Source: Tethya wilhelma
Taxonomy: Eukaryota > Porifera > Demospongiae > Tethyida > Tethyidae
Reading direction: 5' to 3'
Assembly (NCBI GenBank): GCA_964030475.1
Contig: CAXIPT010000001.1
Location: forward strand, 19,147,043 to 19,211,042
DNA: 64,000 nucleotides
Numbering within the stretch: position 1 is the first letter of the stretch; every line of letters begins with the position of its first letter. This document shows positions 22,973-44,520 of this stretch, one piece after another. A program made the position numbers and the translations under genes. The notes under the pieces were generated by a model that saw only the letters and a program-made list of their open reading frames with translations, had not been told where the DNA came from and did not search any database.

Positions 22973-25900
22973 TTACCTTCCTCCTCTTCCATGGCTGTAC
23001 GTGTGACTCTTCTCAGCCGATTTCTGATGAACTCTCGATCGAGGGGTTGCAAATTGTTTTCTCTTCTTGCCTCCCTGATCATTGTGTTGAGAGCTCCCCC
23101 CACCAGGGCGATGAGGCCTCTTCCTCGAGGGGTCACTGGTAGGGAACTCCACAGGCTTTATCGGGCTAGTGGTATCTAACAGAGAGAGAAATAAAAACAA
23201 GCAATATGGATATGGTCACTACATAATGACTCATGGTCTTTTTTTTTTTGTTATTTTGAAGATTGTAAAATGGAGAACTAAATTGCATTTCTAGCTAAAG
23301 AGAAGAACGTGAAAACAAGGATCATGTACAGTGTAGGTACACTCAATCATGAATTAATCAATTCACAAATCACGCCTCCTTGCTTGTAACAAGCAAAAAG
23401 CAAAAGAATAAAACAGGGATGGCTTGGTTTACAATCGAGGTTACTTTTTGCCTCGCCCATGGTAAGAGGCTATGAGTGCACTGTCTCTACCTTTAGTGAA
23501 GTCAGAGAACTCCTTGCCCTCATACTGAAATGGCTTGATGCTCTTTTCGTCACTAGCCTGTCCGTGTTTTTTCCTCCGTGGTTCGTTAGAAGAGCTTCCA
23601 CTTGGACTGGTACGATGGGGTTTCCCCCTCATACCCTCACCACCATCACTGTGTCTCCTCTCCTGGGGATGAATATTCATGAGCAGTTAAATAGCAACAA
23701 TAATTAGATCAGCACTCAAGGTGATTTGTGTGAAAATAATACTTTCTGATCCAACAAGTTGTAGTATATTGGTTGCAATTCTAACACAGTAGAATCATTT
23801 TTATATTCATTTTGCTTGTTGTAGACCAGCAAAATAAGGGATACTGTATAGCAAGAAAGTTTCGCGATGTCAAACTTTTGCGAATGTCTCTAGTCAAACA
23901 TTTTTGTGTTTTAAGTTTCACGGATGAGCTGTGTGAGCCCATACGTATATACATTATGGAACATTTCGCAGATAAAAACTTTCACGGATGGATCGTGATC
24001 CGTGAAAACTGCAAAAGTTAAACTCTACAAAACTTTCCCACTCTACGGTATTCATGCCACATTTTTTTGCTCTGAACTTGTGTGTTGATAGCAACTCAAC
24101 AACTCACCATATCTCTGACTGATACTCTAGATATCTTCCTCTTCTTTTCCGGAGGTGCACTCTTATAAGAATCATCCACTGTCTTACTACCTTCATCGTA
24201 ACGACCAGGAGTATCCCCCTCATTACTGGTGGTGGGTGTGGCTGTCCCTGAGGCGGCTGGCTTTGCAGGAGGGAGGTGTGGCATGGGCGTGTCCACAGAC
24301 ATGTGCAGTTGTAGGATTTCAGAAGGAGTCATTGCTCTGATGGAGACGAACTGAAATGTGTGGTTGGTATGATGTAGGTAAAAATAGAATTGCTGACATA
24401 TATAACAGCAAAACAAACCACTGGCTACAATAATTCTAAATGATAAAATCATTATCCTACACAATAGTCACAGTTCGATAACTGAATGAAAACCAAATGT
24501 GGACACGAATCTCTCGATCTACTGTACATATGCATGGTCTTAAAATACAAGAGAGAAAACAATAAACTTGTACCTTTTCAAGGAGATCTGGAAAACCCTC
24601 TCTTATCTCTTTCAGTTTCCCTTTCGTTGCTCGAGGCACTTTTGCCTCTTTGACAGGAAACACACTCAGCACTGGGATGGCTTCTTTCACTGGTGGTCCC
24701 CGCGTTAGTGGTCTCCGTGGCAACACCTCTACAGGGGGAGGACCATCAGACTCTTCCTTCGAAGGAGTGGGGTGGGAGGAACCAGTCGACCCCTCGGACT
24801 GTGATGCTGCTACCACTGCTGGAGTGGTACTTGTAGGTTGAGCCTCCATCACCTCCAACTGTAATAAATTATGAGGTGTATGTACACAGAGACAAACTTT
24901 TTTACATCAACTAGAGACAATTCTATACAGCTTTGCTCATGCAGGCCTCCACCCACTCCACGTATATCATGTTCTTGAGAGAGAGAGAGGGGGAACGAGG
25001 ATAAGGTAACTCAGACAAGAAAGTCTCAACAGTTTAGTCATAAGAAGTGACTGACAAATTCACAAAAAAAGGAAAATGCAATTGGACTGAGCAGCCTAAG
25101 ATTTCTCAAAGAAAGTTTCAATTTCTACATTACACTATCACCTTGTTGTCATAGTCCCTGGCCTTTTGTACCAACATGAACACCTCCTGGAGCTGTTGCC
25201 GTAGCAACGTGGGAATGGGGTTACAGCAGGCGAGGACTCCCTGTGCCTCTCGGGGTAGGATCTCTGCGATCTGAAAGAGCATGTGGTTAGGAAGGACGTA
25301 GCCAGTGCTCTCATCCTCCTGACGGGCCAACTGGTCTCTCCAACTGTAGAGGAGCTTCAGACAGTAGAGCTGTCATGTGTGTGTGTGTGTCAAATTGAAT
25401 CAACTACATAAAATTGAAGTATTCACTTTTGGAATCTGAGTTTATCTTACAAATTATTGAGCATTGTAAAATAATGTGAACACACAAAAGTGAAAGCTTA
25501 GCTGGCATGGCTGTACAGACATTATAATGTGTAGTTAGGAATAATAATAGTTATAGATGGTTATAGATGACACACACAAACACACAAATTTCAATAATTA
25601 TTGTAAATCTTAAACAGATAACATTTTATTATTGCTATTGGAATATGTACACACACAATAATATTAAAGCTTGCATACAATAATAATAATAATGTACAAT
25701 AAAATAGTCATAATCCAAGTATTGCAGTTTGTGAAACTCATCTGTGGTCAAAGTGTCATGGCCGTTCACTGGAATGCCAAGAGACAAACTCAGCCACACT
25801 TTAGTCACTTTACGCACTAGGAGTGGATGATTCAATATGTAGTTTCAACAAAATGTAACCATGATTTACAGTACAACATGATTAACGCACAAATCTAAAC

Positions 25901-28689
25901 AGAACAGTGTGAGTGATAGTCTTAGTAGTTAGATCGTTCACTAGAATGCCAAGAGACAAACTCAGCCATTTTGATCGGTAGGTATTCTCTGTACTCAATC
26001 TTGTACTCTACGATAGCACGTGCACTCAAACACTGAAGAGGATATGGACGGGGTTCAAACGCCTCTATCTCTTCCAGCCTACCATCTATCTGGTCACTGG
26101 GCACACACTCTTTAGCAGTTAGGTTGTCATAATCGACAGCATCAATATGAGCTCCGTATTCCAGCAAGGTTCTCACACAGTCCACAGCTGATGGTTCTCG
26201 TAAATATGCAGCTAAATGAAGAGGAAAATCCCCATCCTCATCTTCACACTGAATAGGACACCCATGATCCAGGAACAGTGCAAGCACTTTCTCCAGTGGA
26301 AGATCCAATTCAGCAACTTCTTCATTTTCATCAATTATCTCAGAAACACAGTCTCTAACAATGGTAGAGCCATTGTTTTCAGTTGAGTTGATCAATTCTT
26401 GGATGGCAGTTTTGATCAAAGTATGTTCTCTCTCTTGTTCGGTACTGTCTGTGATATACTCATCAGCTACTTTGATCCACAAGGCAATTAGCCTGCAAAT
26501 TGAACTGATCAACAAACCATGATCAAGCTGACATTCTAAAGCAGACTGAAACAGAGGCTTGACAGAAGGAGTGAAACCTTTCTTTATCATTTTTGCGACA
26601 AATTCCACGACACAGAGAATACAATCACTATGTATACTGTCTTTGGACTTGAGTCCAAATTGAATGTACCTCTGACAAAACTGAAGTGCTTTATCATACA
26701 AGTCATGTTGAAGTGTTTCAGTTACACACTCACGAATTAACGAAACTGTTCGAGGGTGAATTTGTCCAGGAATTCGTTCACAGTAGATGGAACAGACAAA
26801 CTGCATCCTCAGCTTGCTCTGAGCAGTGAAAACGTAGTCAGTCATCGTGGCTGGTTCCTGAATGCCATCGTAGATTTCATCCACTGGAGGAAGATCAGAA
26901 AACAGATCAGGATGAGACAAGCGAAGCTGTACAGCCTTGAGAACAAAAGGTGCAGCCGCAGACTTGCACTCCATATCATACAATTTACTAGCAGCCTCCA
27001 TACAGTAGACATCGTAGAGCTCCCTTGGGGCACACTGGAAGGCCTTTATGAGGTAGTCTACCACAGAGTAATAGCCTTTTATAGCAGCATTTACAACTGT
27101 AGTCAATCCTTTATCATTAGTAGCATTTGTAGCGCCAGCTTCCACAAGAATCTTGGCTATTTCAGGAGACGAAGTCATATGAAGAGGAGTGTTACCATCA
27201 TATTCTGTACAATGAACATTGGCACCATTCTTAACTAAAAGTTCAACCATAGATTTTTCTTCACACCAATTCATACTCGCAATCAGTATACTCTTAGCAC
27301 CATCTTCATGGCACTGGTTGACACTGGCATTGTTGTCAATGAGGAACTTGGCCACATAATTTGTAATGACCACATCTTGCAGCTGTCCACAATGGACTAA
27401 CTTTGGGCCTATCACATTTATGCTCAACATCAGCACCTTCTGCCACCAATAGTTTCACCATATCTAAATACCCAAGCCTACAGGCCGCCCATAATGCAGT
27501 GACAGAGTCTCGGTAGGAATAGGTCACTATCTCTGTTGTCTCTTGTTCAATATTCACGGGAAAGTTCCTCAAAATAAACTTGAGAATGTCTAGCCGTTCT
27601 TTCACGACTGCTGCTACTAACGGAGACCGTCCTTGGGGCACTTCTTTCATTAACAGTCGCTTCTTGAAGAGCTGGAAAGACTTTGAACTTTGACCTCCAC
27701 GTTTCACGAGACGTTTGAACACAATTAGCTCGGTACCTTTAGTTCTAATAGTCTCCATTATTTCGTGGAGAGGGTCTCTTTCTGACGACATCTCCTCAGA
27801 AGGAGAAAGTCGTGGCTTCTTTGCAGCAGGCAACTCAGAATCGGACTCAGACATCTTTCAGCTACACGTGGCGTGATCACGTGATTGTGTTTGCGCATGC
27901 GTATTAGCTAATCCAGGAAGCAGTACAGCAAACTAATAGCAACTACCTGTTGGGGATTAAACTTTCTCCTGTTCTTGTGGTAGAGGGCAAGGAAGTCATC
28001 TTCTGAGAACATTGGTTTCTCGTACCTCTTGAGGCAGACGTCTCGGCTCCTGTCCAAGACGGACATCAGGAAGTTGTTGTTTTGGTTGCCACGACGAATG
28101 AGCTCATTGCGCATACGATCGTAGACATAGAGGAGATAGTGTGTGTCCTCACGGGCATAGTTGATTAGATCTGATGGGAGGGGCCTGTGGGGATGAGGGG
28201 GGTGAATGTGATTAGTCAGCAAAATTCATCAAATTCAACAGAAGTTGAAGCAAATAATACCATTAGGTAATTGAGTAAGAAAAATGTCCCTTGATGTACA
28301 ACTTTATATCTAACTTCATTAAGTTACCAGTAGCTAACTAACATTCTTCAGTTTGTTCTTTAAATGAAGTTTATACGACAGATAGCTGTTTATACATGCT
28401 ACACATGCTGCTTAGAACACAGGTTTTACACACAGGTTAAGTAGAAAGGCATGAACAGAGCTATCTCACAATTTTACACACACACACACACACACAACCT
28501 TATTCTCCAGTCTGCAAGCTGGAACTGTTTGTCCACCTGGACGTTGCAGCAGTACTGAAGGAGGAAGGCAAGAGAGTACTTGGGCAGGTTGAGGACACGA
28601 CTGGCCTGCCCCGTGTCAAACATGTTCACAACATAGAGACCAAAGTCTCTTTGTAGCCACTGTATGTCCATGTCTGCACCATGAAACAC

Positions 28690-28739
<50 letters not shown>

Positions 28740-30326
28740 TATGCATCTGTAGAAACTACAACATTGCATTATTAAACAAGTGTCAACTTCAAGAAGCCTA
28801 CAGGATATATTTTTACGATACAGTATGATGCGTGTGTGTGTGTGTGACACCATCTCTCTCCCATACCTTCACAATGGAGGGATTGGTGAAGACCTCCAGT
28901 AGTATGTGCATGTGATGACGTAACTCCAGAGTGTCCACTATGTAGTCATGGTTACGAGTTGAGACTTGCATAAGACACACAAACCCAAGAAAAGACCTAT
29001 AGGAGTGATGCTGTACAAGAGTATGGAAGGAGAGTTGTTTCACAAGTTGGTAGAGAGTTATCAATTTCACTACCTCTAAATCTACAGCAAATTCCTTGAC
29101 TGTCATCAGTTCTTGTTTGAGCGCTTCCAGTTCTTCTAAAGAGGTTACAAAGGTCAATGGGATGTCTTCTAAGGATCCTGGCAACTGTGTAGTGATGATG
29201 TAATTATGATGTAATGAATGAATCTTACACGACACTTACCTGTGGTTCTTTCAGCTGCAACTGTTCTTCCTGGTAGTCAAGGTGATTCAGCTCATACTCG
29301 TAGGGATGAGAAAATCTCTTCTCTGAAGACAGCCATTCCTTTGTGTTGTCGATGAGCGCTACTAGTGTCGTAGGATTCTGGAGCTTCTGATAGACTGCAT
29401 GACAAAGATCATGTGATGGTCACATGACCAATATAAGGACCATGTGGTTACAATATTGTTGGTCATGTGACCGAGAATGTGTATCACATGACTTACTGTC
29501 AGGGAGGGGTTGTTTGGCGTGGGGTTTGTGTCGTATCAGAGGTACAAAGGGTGAGTTCCCATTGTCCACCTGGTCCTTGAACTTGAGCTGGGGGCGTGGC
29601 ACATTGCGTGCATGAATGAATCGGTAGCTATCCAGCTGACCACGTACAGCATCCTACGAAAATATAGGAGAATAAAAGAAACTATAAAATGAGCACATGT
29701 GCAAAATTACAAGCAAGATTTCAGCTATTTCAGCAATGAAAAGTCTAGGCATGATGAAATGGAATGAGAAGGATGAGTGTGGAAATTGAATCAGTTGTTG
29801 TAGAATTATTGTCTTACTCTCTTGGTGTTCCAGCTGGCCACCTCAGCTCTGCCTTGTTGGACTGTCGGGGGAAGGATTGGCTGTTCGTTCTTCTTCACTC
29901 CTGAAGCCTCATCCAGCAACATGGTCTGAGAGAAAAACACACTTTCAAGATTCATACAAGATCATATCTACAGCTGGTTTTATGGAGTTTGAGCAAAAGT
30001 GGATGATTTGCACAAATTTTTCAGTTAAGATGCCATGCCTTTGCGCTCACCACTCTCTCCAAGAGAATATCATTGGCCTCAACGAGGGTCTCAAACCTCT
30101 CCTCCACACCCACCTCTGCCACGCCCCCCTCACCGGTCGGCCAGTAGCAGGGCAGCTGTTGGTGACGGAAGAGTTTACCAATGGAGCGATTGATCCTTGA
30201 TGACATTTTGTTACAGAAGGTCTTGAAACCAGGGAAACTGGAATAGTAGTCAAAGTCATCTCCTTCTTCAGGAAGGCTGTTGGCACTCTTGGTGACCTGC
30301 ATCACCTGGAAGATGAGGGCCTTTAG

Positions 30327-30395
<69 letters not shown>

Positions 30396-30639
30396 GGAGA
30401 AACTTTGTTACTAGCAAGTAAAGTAAACTAAAGCAAGCTGTGGAGAGAAATAGTCAGTGATGATCAAATTCTGGTCAATGAATGTGGTACGCTATACATC
30501 AGCTAGGACCTGCTATTAAGTATTATCATACCTTGGAGTAGTCTTCATGAGTGGGGAAGCCGGACAGGAACTCCTCCTCTTCTTCATCTTGCTGATCTGA
30601 AGGACCAGCTGAGCTGCTACTTTGCACACGTTCTGCCAT
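22973..30639 (-). CDS. EXOSC10: Exosome component 10 (Rrp6-like 3'-5' exoribonuclease)
   Basis: Exons (minus): 30532-30639, 30051-30320, 29818-29925, 29497-29653, 29239-29393, 29074-29184, 28867-29010, 28499-28689, 27947-28184, 25142-25369, 24574-24858, 24108-24350, 23491-23662, 22973-23175. It encodes the nuclear-exosome catalytic subunit that trims and degrades structured RNAs. The N-terminal PMC2NT-like region is followed by [18 protein letters not shown], well known in EXOSC10. The DEDDy nuclease has motif I FAVDLEHHS (DxE across the 29074/29010 splice), motif [11 protein letters not shown], and motif [17 protein letters not shown] with the Tyr and Asp present. The HRDC domain is in exon 25142-25369. 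A long basic, Ser/Pro-rich tail includes [13 protein letters not shown], matching the tail of animal homologues, and ends HGRGGR. The HRDC-side intron (25370-27946) holds a separate FEM1-like gene. The start Met sits about 110 bp from the divergent P450 start. Confidence 0.93.
23844..24048. mobile_element. 205 bp MITE with TA target duplication in an EXOSC10 intron
   Basis: It begins CTGTATAGCAAGAAAGTTTC after TA (23842-23843) and ends ACAAAACTTTCCCACTCTACGG before TA (24049-24050). It shares ends and internal CACGGATGxxTCGTGATCCGTG-like motifs with 42352-42551. Confidence 0.75.
25922..27854 (-). pseudogene. FEM1-like ankyrin-repeat gene nested in an EXOSC10 intron, one frameshift
   Basis: A single intronless frame of about 640 codons, same strand as its host. 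It begins [17 protein letters not shown], then ankyrin repeats ([45 protein letters not shown]), a middle helical region with [14 protein letters not shown], which matches the CERILGxxHPDT signature of FEM1, further ankyrins ([10 protein letters not shown]), and a C-terminus [16 protein letters not shown]...LP like FEM1 proteins. FEM1 proteins are substrate receptors of CUL2 ubiquitin ligases that read C-terminal degrons. The frame breaks once, near 27356-27359, where one extra base lies between GHYK and VAKFL; both sides are otherwise open and well conserved. This may be a sequencing or assembly error, or a very young inactivation. Lack of introns suggests a retrocopy. I list it as pseudogene only because of the break. 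Confidence 0.7.
27855..27946 (-). promoter_or_regulatory. Candidate promoter of the nested FEM1-like gene
   Basis: The 92 bp between the FEM1-like start and the EXOSC10 exon hold GATCACGTGATT (E-box palindrome), a second CACGTGGC and TTGCGCATGCGTATT, close to the NRF1 palindrome TGCGCATGCGCA. Dense palindromes right upstream of the ATG suggest an independent promoter. Confidence 0.5.
28690..28738. repeat. (GA)n tract acting as acceptor pyrimidine tract
   Basis: On the transcript strand this (CT)n run ends at the acceptor of EXOSC10 exon 28499-28689. Confidence 0.95.
30330..30400. repeat. (GA)n tract next to EXOSC10 exon 2 acceptor
   Basis: A long GA run on the plus strand gives (CT)n on the transcript strand, ending about ten bases before the acceptor at 30320. 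Confidence 0.95.
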
Positions 30640-30748
30640 GCTGGATCGAGATGGAGTGGTGATTCTAATTAACGCGCACCATTAGGTGTGGGTGTGGCTG
30701 CTACAATGCAAATTGGCATAGTTTGACCTCTGGGAAAGAAAGATATTT
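30640..30748. promoter_or_regulatory. Bidirectional promoter between EXOSC10 and the P450 gene
   Basis: Only 109 bases separate the two start codons. The interval contains GTGTGGGTGTGG (GT/CACC box-like), ACGCGC and ATGCAAAT (octamer-like). Both transcripts must start within or very near it. Confidence 0.7.
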
Positions 30749-34099
<3,351 letters not shown>

Positions 34100-34109
34100 T
34101 ATTTGCACT

Positions 34110-34115
34110 AATAAA
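34110..34115 (+). terminator. Polyadenylation signal of the P450 gene
   Basis: AATAAA occurs ten bases after the P450 stop codon. The next gene on the other strand ends at 34339, so transcripts converge here. Confidence 0.6.
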
Positions 34116-34338
34116 GAAGGCATTGCTCTTGCTGAACATGTAAGATTTGCTAAGCCTACTATACTTTAACAAGCTGTTTGCTTTTTTGTTTGTTTTTACT
34201 TTATACATGCAACAAATGTGATGTAATAATAACTATAATACACAATTACAAGGTAAACATATAATTATAGGGTACAAAGACTAAAGTACTTATAGCAAAA
34301 ACACACACAATCACATCCTGGAGATACTTGTATAGTTA

Positions 34339-37300
34339 TTAATCAATATATTTGTATTCATGAGATGTGTAGAACCCTTCTAACTGCCATTGGAGGGTCT
34401 CAAATGTGGGCCGATGGTCTGGATCTTTTTTCCAGCAATCTTGCATAATGTTGTAAAGCTTATCTGGACAGCCAAGTGGTTTCGTCATGCGCCAGCCTTG
34501 TTCAATTTTACTCATTACTTCAGAACTTGTCATACCAGGATATGGCAATTGACCATAAGTGATGATCTCATAGAGTAATATTCCAAACGACCACACATCA
34601 GATTTGATGGATAATATTTTGCACATGATTGCTTCAGGAGCCATCCATTTGACAGGAAACTTGCCACAGTGAGCAATTCCAATGCCATCATAAAGTTCTT
34701 CGTCGTCATCCAGCCAATGAGCACAACTAAAATCAGCTACTTTACAGATATTTTTCTCTCCCACAAAGATGTTTCTGGCCGCTATATCTCTGTGTGTGCA
34801 TTCAACCTTTTCCATGTAGGCCATTCCTGCTGCAACTTGGGCTGCCATATCGATTAGCTGAGATGCCTTCAAAGCTCTACCCTCTCCTTGAAGAAAGTCA
34901 AGTAAATTTCCATGTTTCATGAACTCCATGATGATATAGATGGGCTCTTCTCTAGTGCAGGCTCCATACAACTTGATGATATTGGGATGTTGAAGGTTCT
35001 TCAGAATTATGGCCTCTTCAATGAAGTCAGAAGGAAACTTAGTGTCTGGTTTGAGTGCTTTGACAGCAATAGGAGTACAACTGTTCCATGTTCCTTTCCA
35101 AACTTCAGTAGATTGGCTAGCACCAAGTTTTTTGGTTAGACAAATTTGTCCTCTATCAATCTACATAAAGATATTAAATAAAATTAATAAACATAACAAT
35201 TAAACTACAAAATGTGTAAATACCTCCCACTCATCTTTTAACCACTGTGTTCGTTGGAGGAAGTTTGGTTTGCAATTAGTGACTGTACATGTATCACTAC
35301 TGACATCCTTTATATACCATGGTGTATGCATGATTCATTGTATGTGGGATTAATATAAAATGCCCCTTTTTACTAGGTTCCCCAAGGAGAGGAGCCTGAG
35401 AATAGGTGCATGGGATATAGTTATACAACTATCAACAAATTTTAAACTACCTGAACAGCACTTGCTTCATTCAGTACCTGGCCAGCCTAAAGTGGAACAA
35501 TTAGTATAATTTGAATGATAACTTGACAGCTGCAGTGACACTATTATGCATATGTAGGTGCCGTGTATAGTGGGAAAGTTTTGCAAGGTATTAACTTTCA
35601 CAAAGCTTTCACACTATTATAGAATAATTATTTAGCAGAAAAGTTTCACTTATATAGAGGGAAAGTTTTCCAGTTCTATCACAATCCATCCTCAAAAGTT
35701 ATCATCATGCAATTATTTATCTACAAAAGCTAAATAGCAAACACAAACTTTAAATTATAGAATTATTATTATTGTTTCCACATGTGAGATTATTTGGTAT
35801 ACAGACATGCACTCAAACTCACTTCATATTTCTTCAGTTTTCTCAGACAACTCTCTAGATCTCTCTGAAGTCTGCTGATGTCATCTTCTTTCCTCAATAA
35901 TTCTCTTTCGTTAGTTCTCAACTGATCTACTCTGATTTGTAATTCAGCTTCTTTAGCTGTCAGATCAGCTTCCAGTCTCTGTTGTGTAGCCTAAAATTTA
36001 ATACTTATTATCAGTGAACTATATACTAATCAATGTTATTGGCATTATTCAATCAGTACCTGGCCTTCATTCAACCTGATAGTAAGATTTTTGATTTCAT
36101 TTTCCATCCTTCCCTACATTTTGTAAAAAAAAGCCTGAGTGTATAGCCAGCTAGTCAAAATCCACATGATTAATTGTAACTGTGTATACCTGTGTTTGCT
36201 CCAGCTCTTGTTGAAGTCTTCTGATCTCTCTGTCCTTTCTCCTCACTTCATTCTCAGACTGCTTGAGGGTCCTGGTCATGGCTACCTGCCTCATCAGGTC
36301 CAGCTTCATGACATCATGCGAACCATAAGGCCCTTCAATCTGTTCCCTCATCTCTTCCAGAGTCCTCAGGAGTACCTCAGTCGTTGGTCGTTGAGATGGA
36401 GTGTTGTGGAGACATTGTTTCACTAGTCGGACAAATGGATGCTGTTCTCCATGCAGTAAGGATCTCTCCAGCTGTTCAAAGTACACGCCACGACGTTCCA
36501 CTTCAGAACGACCAAGCAATCTGCCAGGATTGGTAGGATCTGGATAAGTAGGTTCAAGAAGGTCTCCAGGAAACACCTGTAAGGGTATGCAGTATGTACC
36601 CACTAAAATTGTTGGTACTAAAGCTACTATGTATAATTATTATGCTTTGAATACATAAGATAAATGCCACACCTGTAGTGCAGTGAAGAGACCAAGATGA
36701 CCAAATGAGAAGATATCCAGACTAGGACCATATCGAGAAGCTGTGCTCAGAGCTTCAGGAGGCATGTATGTTGTGGTACCTGGTACACTTGTGAGAGTTT
36801 TTGCTAACTGACCAGGTTGAAGATTGACAATACGAGAGTTGCCCAAATCAGTGATTTTTGCTGTAAAAGAGGAGGTCAGTAAGACATTTCTTGCTGTCAA
36901 GTCCCTGTGAATGATGGGAGGGTCTCGTCTGTGGAGGTATAGAAGCCCCCTGGCTATGTCCTCCAGAATGGATCTCTTCAGTGCCAGAGGGATGTTGGGT
37001 GCTGTTTCAAGGAGATCGTCCAGACTCCCTTCAAGTTTCTCCATCACTAGCACTGGCAACGTCGCTGGTGGTAGGAAACAGAGCCCAAGAAATAGAGTCA
37101 CATTGGGATGACGAAGACTGGCCATCAGCTGACACTCTTGGACATACTTTTTTGCAATATTTTCACCACCCAAATTCTCAGCTTCAATCAATGCTTCATG
37201 AATGGTCTTTCCAGCACACACCAGTTCATCCACTTTAACCTATAAAGACACTCAGATAAAATTTACAGTTATAGTATAAAATTTAGTAATATGGTAGATA

Positions 37301-37478
37301 TCATGGCTGGCATGTATTTAGAAGCCTATGCCGGCATGCAGTCACAAAACTGTACCTCTTCAACTGATCCAAAAGATCCAACACCTAGTTGCTTTCCTGT
37401 GGGGATGGCATCTTTGATAATGAATTGACGCAACTTGGAATCATTTTGAAGAGCACGTATCTGTCGTCTTAGAGTCAT
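34339..37478 (-). CDS. Unit A: two-kinase protein (TKL-like kinase, coiled coil, Src-like tyrosine kinase)
   Basis: Exons (minus): 37356-37478, 36673-37239, 36190-36576, 36060-36113, 35823-35990, 35451-35486, 35224-35307, 34339-35160. All lengths divide by three and the join is open for 746 residues. Kinase 1 (about residues 28-330) has the Gly loop GVGSFGSVEE, CAGKTI for the Lys, [11 protein letters not shown] for DFG, MPPEA and QRPT near the end; it looks catalytically complete and TKL-like. Coiled-coil exons follow ([39 protein letters not shown]). A WLKDEWE linker leads to a tyrosine kinase with IAVK, HRDIAARN, PVKWMAPEA and [11 protein letters not shown], resembling Src/Frk kinases but with no SH2 or SH3. 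In this copy the Gly loop is LGASQSTEVW and DFG is DFS, so activity of the second kinase is doubtful. First of a tandem family extending to 54464. Confidence 0.88.
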
Positions 37479-37789
37479 TTTCTCCTTAACTTGAACAGCT
37501 ATGTTATTTGCTCATACACGGATGTTATTATAATAGAAGATAAGGATAATTGTATTAGTTTATTTTGATTATACTTTATCAATTATCACTAAATAATTAA
37601 GAATATAATATATATATATAAACCATAAAGAAACAATAACCATAACTATGTATACTTTTAATCTAACACACCTGCACTTACATTCATGCATAACATTGTC
37701 CATGTGTACAGACATGCTGTGATTATATAATGTGTCTGACTTTTAGCTTTCCTATTAAATGTGTCCTTTGTTGATGACTTCCTTGATGT

Positions 37790-39355
<1,566 letters not shown>

Positions 39356-39507
39356 AAACACATGCATTCACGCAATAACATAGTTAGGCTATTGTATTTA
39401 ATGTGTTTGTTTTAGTAAATCAGGTAAGCATAAAGTAGCTATCCATATAAAAATTATAATACTCATGACTGAAAAAACACTAAACAATGCATGCTATCAC
39501 ACCCTAC

Positions 39508-44517
<5,010 letters not shown>

Positions 44518-44520
<3 letters not shown>

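Noticed and set aside
23812..24021. 69-codon plus-strand frame
   Set aside because: It lies inside the MITE at 23844-24048.
36139..37238. Plus-strand frames repeated opposite each kinase 1 copy (for example [15 protein letters not shown])
   Set aside because: They recur at every unit only because they are antisense to the conserved kinase exons.
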